DNA of 64,000 bases from Candidatus Cloacimonadota bacterium (GTDB lineage Bacteria; Cloacimonadota; Cloacimonadia; JGIOTU-2). The notes beneath the pieces were generated by a model. It ran no database searches, was not told where the DNA came from, and saw only the letters and a program-made list of their open reading frames with translations. The DNA lies in NCBI GenBank assembly GCA_016932035.1, contig JAFGDR010000023.1:1-64000 (forward strand), given 5' to 3'. This document shows positions 29,608 through 37,836 of the stretch, piece by piece. Position 1 is the stretch's first letter, and every line of letters begins with the position of its first letter. Position numbers and translations under genes: made by a program.

Positions 29608-30735
29608 TTAAGGCAAAAACTGCAACGGATCGTAGGCCCGTCCATCCAGCCGAACCTCGAAATGAACATGCGCACCTGTTGCATTGCCGGTCATTCCAAC
29701 CTTTGCAATGATTTCCCCTTTTTTAACCTTATCACCCTTACTAACAAGATTTTCCTGATTATGTGCATACACCGTCATAATGCTGTTATCATGCTTGAGA
29801 ATGATGACATTTCCATAGCCGCGTTGTTTTCCCGAATAAGCTACTTCACCATCTAACACTGCTTTTAATGGAGTGCCTTCAGGGCATGCGATATCCAAAC
29901 CTTTATGTGGTTTCCCGTCACGAGTGCCGAAGCCAGATGTGATCTGCCCTGTACAAGGCCATATGATACCGTATTTCTGGAATTCAGATTTCTTTATTAC
30001 CGGTTTAGGAATCGTATATTTTGAATTATCATCCTTGGATTGTGGGGCAAGATAGAGCTTCTGTCCTACAAAAATATTATCAGAACTCAAGCTGTTGTAG
30101 TTCTTTAATTCATATATTGACAAGCTGTAGGTTGATGCAATTCTATAAAGTGTCTCACCCTTTTTAACAACATGATATTTTGGTTTCTTGGTCTGTGTGG
30201 TTTGAACCTTGGGTGTTTCGATCTTTTCTTGAGTTGGTTGAGGTTTGTCTATTTTTTTCGGCTCATATTGCTTTATAGGTGTGGTAACAGTTGTGGTTTG
30301 AATTGTTGTACCATTTAAAAGTAATTTTTCCCCGGCTTTAATCGTATAGGATGAAAGTTGGTTCCATTCCATCAATTGTTCGATAGGAATGGAATACATC
30401 TTAGAGATCCTATAAAGTGTCTCACCTTTTTGAATAACATGATAACCGGATGAAGGAATGTCCTTTTTTGTAACATAATACTGTTGTGGGTGCTCTTTAC
30501 TATATAAATATATTTTTTGTCCAATGAGAATTTTATCTGATGGAAGATTATTTATCCTTTTAAGAGCATCTACAGTTGTTTCGTACTTCTTAGCTATTGA
30601 GTATAGGGTATCTCCTTTTTTTACAACATGATAATCATCGGATTCAGTAATATATGTTGGATTTGGAGAAAATCCAAGCAATAGAAGGCATAAAAAAAGA
30701 ATAATAAGTTTAGTATACAATTTCGAATGAATCAT
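29608..30735 (-). CDS. LysM-domain M23 metallopeptidase (NlpD/EnvC-like)
   Basis: A signal peptide is followed by three LysM peptidoglycan-binding domains (YHVVKKGDTLYSIAKKY, YHVIQKGETLYRISKMY, YHVVKKGETLYRIASTY) separated by a Pro/Thr/Lys linker, then an M23 peptidase domain. Zn ligands are present: HKGLDIA (His and Asp of HxxxD) and HVHFEV (HxH). The catalytic site being intact, it may cleave peptidoglycan cross-links during division or act as an amidase activator. ATG at 30735 is preferred because the signal peptide starts there; it overlaps the end of acyP by 26 bases. Secretion to the periplasm is inferred. Confidence 0.9.
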   Translation of the reverse strand: MIHSKLYTKLIILFLCLLLLGFSPNPTYITESDDYHVVKKGDTLYSIAKKYETTVDALKRINNLPSDKILIGQKIYLYSKEHPQQYYVTKKDIPSSGYHVIQKGETLYRISKMYSIPIEQLMEWNQLSSYTIKAGEKLLLNGTTIQTTTVTTPIKQYEPKKIDKPQPTQEKIETPKVQTTQTKKPKYHVVKKGETLYRIASTYSLSIYELKNYNSLSSDNIFVGQKLYLAPQSKDDNSKYTIPKPVIKKSEFQKYGIIWPCTGQITSGFGTRDGKPHKGLDIACPEGTPLKAVLDGEVAYSGKQRGYGNVIILKHDNSIMTVYAHNQENLVSKGDKVKKGEIIAKVGMTGNATGAHVHFEVRLDGRAYDPLQFLP

Positions 30736-30982
30736 ATTCAGTTTGTTCCGGGTCTTCTTCAATGATGATGTTGTCAACGCGTGCTGAAGGAGGTCCTAAT
30801 TTGATTTTATCAATAAAGGGTTCCAGGTTTTCGGCATCGCCCTGGACCTTGATTTCAACTTCTCCGTTATAAAGATTTTTTACATATCCATACAGATTAT
30901 ACTGACGTGCATTATAGGTTGTAAAATATCGAAATGCAACACCCTGTACAATGCCTTTTATGATGATATGTAGTTTTTTCAT
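30710..30982 (-). CDS. acyP: Acylphosphatase
   Basis: This 90-residue protein carries the acylphosphatase signature: GIVQGVAFRYFT (containing the catalytic Arg in GVxFR) and the GYVKNLYNGEVEI segment with the catalytic Asn. It hydrolyses carboxyl-phosphate bonds such as acetyl phosphate or 1,3-bisphosphoglycerate in the cytoplasm. Its ATG begins one base after the stop of the MutL-like gene and there is no clear ribosome site, so it probably relies on translational coupling. An in-frame TTG five codons upstream is less likely. Confidence 0.92.
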   Translation of the reverse strand: MKKLHIIIKGIVQGVAFRYFTTYNARQYNLYGYVKNLYNGEVEIKVQGDAENLEPFIDKIKLGPPSARVDNIIIEEDPEQTEYDSFEIVY

Positions 30983-30983
30983 T

Positions 30984-33887
30984 TTAATCAAATACAATTA
31001 TTTTTGGTCTTACTACTCCAGCGCGAATCTGGGTATGACCATTCATATATATTTTTCTATGATGATGTTCTCTGAAGAAGTCTTCAAAGACGGCATTCAT
31101 TCTGAAATCACCGAAACCTTCTGTCAATATTATCGGGAACGGTATAACCTCATTTCCCGTGAGTGCAACACCGATCTCTTCTCCGATGAATGAAACGAGG
31201 TCTTTATTATCGATGGACGGAGCGATAACACCCCCAACATCACTTTCTGCACACAATTTGAGAAATTCATAATCGATTTTATCGAAGCAAATAAGAATGG
31301 TATTTTTACATTTATCTTTTTCGAGAACCGGTTTTGATAGGATCATCATATTGCTTGTTCTTTCGCGACCGAATCCGATAATCCCGTTGAGAATACTTCC
31401 GTTATACTGTATCATAACTGATACATTATCCTCAACATCGATAACATCTCCGCTCACATGAGCCAACAGTTTGTATGGTTCATTTTTATACTGAATCGTA
31501 ACAGTTCCATTTTCTATATCAATATCAGTTATGACACCAGTCGTCGGTGATGGTATCACATGACTGAAATCTTTCTCAAGTCTTGCTGCAAGCGGTTCAT
31601 AGGTTTCGATAAAATCTCCTTCATGCTTTTTTAGGTAACCTTTGATATGTTTTGGATTGATTTTCAGTTCTTTCGCCACATTTACTTTATAAGGTTTGGT
31701 CGAATAATCCTGGATTTCGCGTAGAATGATCGTGCCAGTTTCGAAATTGATATGTTCAATCGTACCTCTTACAGGTGTCCTGTACGTGCTGCTCTTACCA
31801 GAAAAAGCTGATATAACTCCACGATCTGCAATATCGAGAATCTTCTGATTGAATTTTACCGACTCTCCCTCTTTAATGCAAATACTTTTCTCCATGAGTC
31901 CGGGTGTGAGGTCAAGATAATCAAGTGTAAACAGAGAGAGCACATAGATCTTTGGCGGGGCATATTTATTCTCACCGATAAGAGTATCATACGTAACCGG
32001 ATCACCCTTGCGAACAAATAGTTCACCTTCATATGGTAGTTCCCGTTTGATTGTGAATGTGCCATTTTCAATTGATTTATGTTCAAAAAATGATGAGAAA
32101 CATTCTTCGATTTTTTTATTGGATGTGTCTTCTTTGAATAAATCAAGCTCTTTATTATATTGCTCAAAGAAAGTATTTTCTTTGAAACGGGTATCGATCA
32201 AGAGGGGGAGTTCAGTATCCAATTCAAATTCATGATCGTTATTGCCTAAAGAAAAGCCTTTCTCGAGTTTGATTGAGATATTGCGAGATTCTTTCTGATC
32301 ATTCGGAATATATTTCATTTCATCTGAAAGAATAGAATACGTTTTATCTTGTATGCTAATATCCATTACTTTTCGATTTGGTTTCATCTGTTTATAAATC
32401 GGATGAATACATAGACCGATTTTTTGAAAACACTCTTTATGTATAAGTTCACATGCAATTTCTCGATCTATTTCACTGAGTTTTCCGAGATGAGGTGAAA
32501 TGAAATGATTATCCCGCCAGACCTCTGTAATTCCGGAAGGTTTCAGTCCATCACAGATGGTCAATAGAGATTGTTTTTCGGATGGTGCATTTGAAAGTAC
32601 GCCACCAGCACCGATCATTATGCCAATATCTTTCATATGAAAGGAACGCTTCGACTCAAGCTTTTCAACATAGAAGCATTCAAGGAATTTGTCGAGGTCC
32701 ATGTGTTTTAAGCGATCAAGAATCCCAATATTTTGAGTATTAAAATGCATCTTCATATGCTGGTCTTTGGACAGGCGGATCGCTTCACGTGCAACTGCAT
32801 GTTCGATTGCAATCTGAATATCATCATCAGGCACATAAAGAGGATAGAGCATTTTATTCGAAATATAATTTCTTAAGTAATTTTCATTAATACTATCGGG
32901 TAGCCACTTCTGCACATTATCGAATCCTGCATCTTTCATTACATTCGATATACTGTAACTCATTCCATAATTTGCGCTTACAGTTCGGTGATAATTTCCC
33001 AGTATATTTGAAAAAACGTCAGTCGTTGCGCCACCAATATCAACTGAAATTACATTCTTTCCTAATTCTTCACTGACAATTTTCAGCGTATTGATAACTC
33101 CAGATGGTGTTGGAATGATATCACCTGCAACGACTTTTTTCAAATCACCATATCCGGGCGCTTGTTCCATCACATTATCCATGAAGAGCTGGTGTATCTT
33201 TTCCTGGGCTGGTGGAAGATTTTCATCTTGGAGAGTTGGACGAAGATTTGGTACAATATAAAGTTCAAACTTCTCTGAAAAAAGCGATTGAATAAAGGAT
33301 TGTGCATCTTTATTGCCGGCATAAACAAGCGGGATTTTTGTCTTATCTCCAAATTTTGGTTTAGGATGAGCGAGTGAAAGGAGTTCACCCATTCGTACAA
33401 TACTGCTTATATTCCCACCATCAGTTCCACCCGAAAAGAGGATGATATCCGGTCGCAGCAAACGGATGAGCTGCATTTGCTCAACAGCAGTTCTGTTATC
33501 GTTAATAGCAAAGGTGTCGAGTATAACACCTCCGGAACCATACGCAGCTCGTTTGGCGCTGCTAGCTGAATCGAATAATGTCAGACCGAACACAAGAATC
33601 TGCAGTCCACCTCCGGCACTACTCGTCGTCAGATAAAGTGTATCTTCAGAAAAATGAAGGCTTTGTGAAGAAGCATTCTTGTGTAGAAGCGATATATGGT
33701 TCTCCTCCTCGATCTGTTTTATAGCTTTAAAGATTCCTATCTTAACATCTTCCTGTGGACTCTCTACTGTTGTACCAACATTTTTAAGAGCAGTAAGTGT
33801 ATATAATGAGTTATTCTTTTGGAAAAGGACAGCTTTTGTTGTTGTACTGCCAATGTCTGTAATAAGTAAATTTTTTTCTAATTCCAT
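30984..33887 (-). CDS. MutL/GlmL-family protein, long form (967 aa)
   Basis: The first half matches the MutL (GlmL) family, actin-like ATPases encoded with B12-dependent carbon-skeleton or amino mutases: LLITDIGSTTTKAVLF (phosphate 1, residues 8-22), LFSGGTDGGN (about 150-159) and VISVDIGGATTDVF (about 279-292). They are thought to reactivate or assemble the mutase. Family members are usually about 450-620 residues; here roughly 350 residues are added, with repeated short beta hairpins (about 700-880; TPVRGTIEHINFETGTI, PSPTTGVITDIDIENGTV) that look like barrel-sandwich or KOW-type folds. No adenosylcobalamin aminomutase lies next to it, though methylmalonyl-CoA mutase is 15 kb away. This gene begins an operon with acyP and the LysM/M23 peptidase. 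Confidence 0.82.
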   Translation of the reverse strand: MELEKNLLITDIGSTTTKAVLFQKNNSLYTLTALKNVGTTVESPQEDVKIGIFKAIKQIEEENHISLLHKNASSQSLHFSEDTLYLTTSSAGGGLQILVFGLTLFDSASSAKRAAYGSGGVILDTFAINDNRTAVEQMQLIRLLRPDIILFSGGTDGGNISSIVRMGELLSLAHPKPKFGDKTKIPLVYAGNKDAQSFIQSLFSEKFELYIVPNLRPTLQDENLPPAQEKIHQLFMDNVMEQAPGYGDLKKVVAGDIIPTPSGVINTLKIVSEELGKNVISVDIGGATTDVFSNILGNYHRTVSANYGMSYSISNVMKDAGFDNVQKWLPDSINENYLRNYISNKMLYPLYVPDDDIQIAIEHAVAREAIRLSKDQHMKMHFNTQNIGILDRLKHMDLDKFLECFYVEKLESKRSFHMKDIGIMIGAGGVLSNAPSEKQSLLTICDGLKPSGITEVWRDNHFISPHLGKLSEIDREIACELIHKECFQKIGLCIHPIYKQMKPNRKVMDISIQDKTYSILSDEMKYIPNDQKESRNISIKLEKGFSLGNNDHEFELDTELPLLIDTRFKENTFFEQYNKELDLFKEDTSNKKIEECFSSFFEHKSIENGTFTIKRELPYEGELFVRKGDPVTYDTLIGENKYAPPKIYVLSLFTLDYLDLTPGLMEKSICIKEGESVKFNQKILDIADRGVISAFSGKSSTYRTPVRGTIEHINFETGTIILREIQDYSTKPYKVNVAKELKINPKHIKGYLKKHEGDFIETYEPLAARLEKDFSHVIPSPTTGVITDIDIENGTVTIQYKNEPYKLLAHVSGDVIDVEDNVSVMIQYNGSILNGIIGFGRERTSNMMILSKPVLEKDKCKNTILICFDKIDYEFLKLCAESDVGGVIAPSIDNKDLVSFIGEEIGVALTGNEVIPFPIILTEGFGDFRMNAVFEDFFREHHHRKIYMNGHTQIRAGVVRPKIIVFD

Positions 33888-33926
33888 GTTTTGATTTTTA
33901 TGAAGGGGTGAAATGCTGTAAAGTTT

Positions 33927-34916
33927 TTAGCCTTTCAAACCGCTGGTAACAAAACTTGAAATGATTTGTCTCTGGGCAAAAAGGAAGAGAATGAGAAGAG
34001 GTGCAATCGAGAATGTTGATGCAGCCATAAGAAGTGAAGTGCTTGAAGACGCTTCCTGAGCAAAGTAGGAAAGACCCACCTGGAGTACTCTCAGATTATC
34101 GCTGCTGGTCATAACCAATGGCCACATGAAGCTGTTCCAGCTGCCGATCAAGGAAAAGATAGCTGTTGTTGCGAGAATTGGTTTTGAAATCGGCAAGACG
34201 ACTCTCCACAAAATACCAAATTGTGAACACCCATCAATGACTGCTGCGTCGAAAAGATCTTGGGGAATTGTCTTGAATTGCTGCCTGAGCAGGAAAATGC
34301 TGAATATATTTGCGATCCAAGGAACGATCAGAGCTTGGTAAGTGTTTATCCAATCGAGTTTTGTTAGAAGAAAATATGATGGTATAAGGTATATCGGTTG
34401 AGGAACCATCATCATGCTGATGAAAAGATAAAATATGAAGTCTCGTCCCTTAAACCTCATCCGTGCAAAAGCATAAGCAGCTAATGAGGATGTTATCAAT
34501 ACTCCTATCAGGACCGAAAACGAAACGATAAGTGTGTTCAGGAAATATCTGCCGAATGGAACTTTTGTAAATGCTTCGACATAATTATCCCAGTGAAATT
34601 TTATTCGTTTGGAAGACTTGATTTCTTCAGATGGAACTTTAACATAGGATTCTCTGAAAGTTTTACCATCTTTATCGTAAATATTAATAACCGTAAGGTT
34701 CTCTTCTTTTGCAACGATCTCACAATGCTCTTTCTTGCCATCATGAATATAATAGTTCACGAACTCGATTGGTATAAACCCCACGCTTCCTTTATTAACC
34801 GTTGTTTGCGATTTTAAGGATGTAGATACCATCCAGATGAAAGGTACAACCATGATCAGTCCGCAGAGGATGAGCATGAAATATGAGAAACCTTTTCCGA
34901 AATATTTTTTCAGCAT
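33927..34916 (-). CDS. Sugar-type ABC transporter permease (MalG-like)
   Basis: Binding-protein-dependent permease of the MalG class, with the EAA-loop DAAVIDGCSQFGILWRVVLPI contacting the ATPase and six membrane segments. An insertion of about 60 residues lies between the first helix and the core (about 40-105; HDGKKEHCEIVAKEEN, YDKDGKTFRESYVKV), giving an extra periplasmic domain beyond the normal MalG loop. Its ATG overlaps the TGA of the MalF-like gene by one base, so the two permeases are cotranslated. No binding protein or ATPase is nearby. Substrate unknown; carbohydrate is inferred from family only. Confidence 0.9.
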   Translation of the reverse strand: MLKKYFGKGFSYFMLILCGLIMVVPFIWMVSTSLKSQTTVNKGSVGFIPIEFVNYYIHDGKKEHCEIVAKEENLTVINIYDKDGKTFRESYVKVPSEEIKSSKRIKFHWDNYVEAFTKVPFGRYFLNTLIVSFSVLIGVLITSSLAAYAFARMRFKGRDFIFYLFISMMMVPQPIYLIPSYFLLTKLDWINTYQALIVPWIANIFSIFLLRQQFKTIPQDLFDAAVIDGCSQFGILWRVVLPISKPILATTAIFSLIGSWNSFMWPLVMTSSDNLRVLQVGLSYFAQEASSSTSLLMAASTFSIAPLLILFLFAQRQIISSFVTSGLKG

Positions 34917-35857
34917 CAGTACTGCACCTTTTTCTCGAGCTGTTTTTGCAGAAGGGTCAGTGAAAGGATGATAATAAAGAGGACAAGCGCAATTGCGCTG
35001 GCATAACTCAAGTTTTGAGATTCCCCAAAACCTGTTTCAAAAATATAATACACGATAACTTTTGTTGTACCGAGTGGTCCTCCTATTGGTGGTCCTGTCA
35101 TCAAGTACACCTGGGAGAATACCTGGAATGTTGTTATCGTTGTCATTATGAGCACATAAAATGTTGTAGGGGAGATAAGAGGAACAGTTATTTTGAAGAA
35201 CTGCCTCCATTTGCTTGCACCGTCGATTTCAGCAGCTTCGTAATATACTTCAGGAATGTTTTGAAGTCCAGCAAGATAGATGATCGTATTGTATCCCAAA
35301 CTTCTCCACACGCTGACAATAATGATCGCGAAAAGTGCAAGTGAAGGTCCTCCGAGTGCTTTTGGAATATCGATGCCCATCGATCCAAAAAGTAGCGTGA
35401 ATATTCCTCGTGGTTCGGAAAGCCAATCGAGACCGTGAATTCCAAAGAAACTAAGCATATGGTTCATCAATCCACCCTGAGGTGAGAAGATGAGTTTCCA
35501 TAGGATTGAAATCGCAACGAGAGAAGTGACGGTAGGAATAAAATAGGTTGTTCTGAAGAGACTAGATAGTTTCTTTGTTCTATTCAAAAGATTGGCAAAA
35601 AAGAGTGAGAGAATTAATGTTGATGGAACGACAAAAATTACAAGATAAAATGTATTGAGAAGTGATTGCCAGAATCCGGGATCCTGGAAAAGTTTTAAGT
35701 AGTTTTGGAATCCTATAAATTGTTCGGGACCATGAATTGTCCATTTAAAGAAGCTGATGATGAATGAGAGTACTATTGGAATGAGACGGAAAGCAAATAC
35801 TATCAAAAAGGCTGGTAAGATATACCCAAAAGGGAAATAGTTTTTCTTTGTTCTCAT
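34916..35857 (-). CDS. Sugar-type ABC transporter permease (MalF/UgpA-like)
   Basis: Six-helix permease with the EAA motif YYEAAEIDGASKWRQFFKIT that docks on the ATP-binding subunit. Length 313 is typical of UgpA/LacF-type permeases. Ribosome site AGGAG precedes the ATG. It is the first gene of a two-gene unit that lies just downstream of the tRNA cluster on the same strand; the ATPase and substrate-binding protein are elsewhere. It is one of only two genes in the window that end in TGA, here in a TGATG overlap that clearly works as a stop. Confidence 0.92.
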   Translation of the reverse strand: MRTKKNYFPFGYILPAFLIVFAFRLIPIVLSFIISFFKWTIHGPEQFIGFQNYLKLFQDPGFWQSLLNTFYLVIFVVPSTLILSLFFANLLNRTKKLSSLFRTTYFIPTVTSLVAISILWKLIFSPQGGLMNHMLSFFGIHGLDWLSEPRGIFTLLFGSMGIDIPKALGGPSLALFAIIIVSVWRSLGYNTIIYLAGLQNIPEVYYEAAEIDGASKWRQFFKITVPLISPTTFYVLIMTTITTFQVFSQVYLMTGPPIGGPLGTTKVIVYYIFETGFGESQNLSYASAIALVLFIIILSLTLLQKQLEKKVQY

Positions 35858-35875
35858 CAGCTCCTACATAATAAA

Positions 35876-35949
35876 TGGCTGGGGTGCAGGGATTCGAACC
35901 CCAATAGGCAGATCCAGAGTCTGCTGTCTTGCCATTAGACGACACCCCA
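35876..35949 (-). tRNA. tRNA-Gln (CTG)
   Basis: Cloverleaf with acceptor stem TGGGGTG/CACCCCA, T-loop GGTTCGAATCC, anticodon loop CTCTGGA giving CTG, and an encoded CCA end. Confidence 0.95.
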
Positions 35950-35959
35950 TGGTTATAAA

Positions 35960-36034
35960 TGGCTGGGTCGGGAGGATTCGAACCTCCGGATGCAGGGACC
36001 AAAACCCTGTGCCTTTCCACTTGGCGACGACCCA
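35960..36034 (-). tRNA. tRNA-Gln (TTG)
   Basis: Acceptor stem TGGGTCG/CGACCCA, anticodon stem CAGGG/CCCTG with loop TTTTGGT giving TTG, standard T-loop, and an encoded CCA. Ten bases separate it from the other tRNA-Gln. Confidence 0.95.
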
Positions 36035-36046
36035 CATTTCTATAGA

Positions 36047-36139
36047 TGGCGGAGAGGCAGGGATTCGAACCCTGGGTAAGATGTTACTCCTACACACGCT
36101 TAGCAGGCGCGCACCTTAAGCCAACTCGGTCACCTCTCC
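36047..36139 (-). tRNA. tRNA-Ser (GCT)
   Basis: Class II tRNA with a long variable arm; acceptor stem GGAGAGG/CCTCTCC, anticodon loop CTGCTAA giving GCT, and an encoded CCA. Confidence 0.95.
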
Positions 36140-36152
36140 TAAAAGAACAAAA

Positions 36153-36238
36153 TGGCGGAGGATGAGGGACTCGAACCCCCAAGGGCAGAGCCCGGCGGTT
36201 TTCAAGACCGCTGCCTTACCAATTAGGACTAATCCTCC
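36153..36238 (-). tRNA. tRNA-Ser (TGA anticodon)
   Basis: Class II tRNA with variable arm; acceptor stem GGAGGAT/ATCCTCC, anticodon stem GCGGT/ACCGC with loop CTTGAAA giving TGA (reads TCA), and an encoded CCA. It is the first gene of the four-tRNA transcript. Confidence 0.95.
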
Positions 36239-36273
36239 GTTTAGATTTCACATATTCTGTAAATTAGGATGAT

Positions 36274-36303
36274 ATAATCCGAAGCACTCTTCTCGCATGT
36301 CAA
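36274..36303 (-). promoter_or_regulatory. Promoter of tRNA cluster
   Basis: On the minus strand, TTGACA (36298-36303) is followed after 18 bases by GATTAT (36274-36279). The start would be about 29 bases before tRNA-Ser(TGA). The -35 is one arm of a perfect inverted repeat, TGTCAACA...TGTTGACA, whose other arm carries a forward TTGACA (36338-36343) facing nadK. Confidence 0.5.
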
Positions 36304-36373
36304 CATTTTCAAAAAAAATCCTAAAATTCCATTTTTGTTGACACGACTGCCGCATATCGGCATTTCTCACTCT

Positions 36374-37213
36374 ATGCAAAATATCGGAATATTCTATAAT
36401 CCAACGTTGTTTAAAAATATTCAAAAACTCCAATCCCATATTGAGTTTCTTGTAAAGAACAGCTTTAATGTTTCACTTTTAGGAAGCCAAAAGCGGGACA
36501 GGTTAGAGAATATTTCATATGTTCAAGCATTTACAAAAGATAATATTGATTCACTTATTGTACTTGGAGGAGATGGTACTATTCTTCTCGCTTCAAAGTT
36601 GGTTCTGAAAAAGGGAATACCAATACTTGGATTCAATCACGGCAAACTTGGATTTCTGTCTGAATGTGATAAACATGAGTTTGAATTTGTGATCTCAGCA
36701 TTGAAGAACGATTCATATTCAATCGAAGAAAGAATGGTTTTAGAATATCTTCCCGCACTTGATAGAGCTGAAATTCGATATGCCCTGAATGACTGTGTTC
36801 TTTATAAAGGAATATACCCAAAGATGCTTACCTTTGAGGTGTTTGGAAATCAAGAATTCCTCTTTAATATCGAAGCTGATGGGCTTGTTGTCTCGACACC
36901 AACTGGTTCAACCGGTTATAATATATCAGCTGGTGGATCGATAGCTTTTCCAAGTACGAATGTATTACTTTTAACACCGATAAATCCTCATAATCAGTTT
37001 ATCAAACCATTCATCTTATCTGCTGACATGTCCCTTACAATAAATTACATCAAAGGTGATAGCCAGGTCTGTATTGCAATTGATGGTGAAAATGTTGATG
37101 CTGTAGATAAAAATATTGAAATATTGATAAAAAAATCTGTATATCAATCAAGATTTATAAAGTTGCCGGACAAGAGTTTTGCAAAAATAGTAAGAGAAAA
37201 ATTTATCGGTTAA
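36374..37213 (+). CDS. nadK: NAD kinase
   Basis: NAD kinase phosphorylates NAD to NADP in the cytoplasm. The family motifs are intact: NIGIFYNPT at the start, LGGDGTILLASK (GGDGT), FNHGKLGFLSE, and STPTGSTGYNISAGGSI. ATG at 36374 is chosen because NIGIFYN is the normal N-terminus; no ribosome site precedes it, and TTGACA at 36338 would put the transcript start almost on the ATG, suggesting a leaderless mRNA. The stop TAA overlaps the pgsA ATG by one base. Confidence 0.95.
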   Translation: MQNIGIFYNPTLFKNIQKLQSHIEFLVKNSFNVSLLGSQKRDRLENISYVQAFTKDNIDSLIVLGGDGTILLASKLVLKKGIPILGFNHGKLGFLSECDKHEFEFVISALKNDSYSIEERMVLEYLPALDRAEIRYALNDCVLYKGIYPKMLTFEVFGNQEFLFNIEADGLVVSTPTGSTGYNISAGGSIAFPSTNVLLLTPINPHNQFIKPFILSADMSLTINYIKGDSQVCIAIDGENVDAVDKNIEILIKKSVYQSRFIKLPDKSFAKIVREKFIG

Positions 37214-37836
37214 TGTACACAAAAAAAGACGGATTCGCTCGAGCAGATTTTGATCCTAAGACAGTACTGTCTGTTCCAAATATTGTAACAATGGTTCGTT
37301 TGATCATCTTACCTTTTGTACTCGTCGCTCTTAACAGACAGCAAAACATTCAAGCATTTATTCTAATACTACTAGCCGGTTTTACTGACGTTCTCGATGG
37401 ATTCCTGGCAAAAATACTTCATCAGGCAACAACTATCGGCAAGATCCTTGATCCGGTAATAGACAAGATATTTACTGTAGCTGTTCTTATTTATCTCTAT
37501 GTTTATAGAGGTTTCCCAGGATGGGCATTTTATATAATCATAATATTGGAACTCATGATCCTGGTTGGAGGATACTTGCTTATAACGAAACATCATCAAA
37601 TTCCAAGCTCAAGTTTTTATGGTAAACTTGCTGTTATCATCATCAGTCTTGGAATGTATTTTTATATTATTGATGTTGACAAAATAAATTCATTATCGTT
37701 TGTAGGGGTAAATATTAAAGTCATTACAGTTAGCCTAGGAGTTATTTTGTTAGTAATAGCAACTGTTACATATGGATGTATTTCCAAAAAAGAGATTAGA
37801 AAACTTAATAAACATATTGGAACGAAGGAGAAATAA
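37213..37836 (+). CDS. pgsA: CDP-diacylglycerol-glycerol-3-phosphate phosphatidyltransferase-like
   Basis: CDP-alcohol phosphatidyltransferase with about five membrane helices and the motif D-x2-D-G-x2-A-(R)-x8-G-x3-D-x3-D, seen as DVLDGFLAKILHQATTIG then KILDPVID. The Arg of this motif is Lys here (codon AAA). PgsA makes phosphatidylglycerol phosphate; the SVPNIVTMVRLIILP start favours PgsA over PssA. It is coupled to nadK upstream and to the next membrane-protein gene downstream, each by a one-base TAATG overlap. Confidence 0.88.
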   Translation: MYTKKDGFARADFDPKTVLSVPNIVTMVRLIILPFVLVALNRQQNIQAFILILLAGFTDVLDGFLAKILHQATTIGKILDPVIDKIFTVAVLIYLYVYRGFPGWAFYIIIILELMILVGGYLLITKHHQIPSSSFYGKLAVIIISLGMYFYIIDVDKINSLSFVGVNIKVITVSLGVILLVIATVTYGCISKKEIRKLNKHIGTKEK

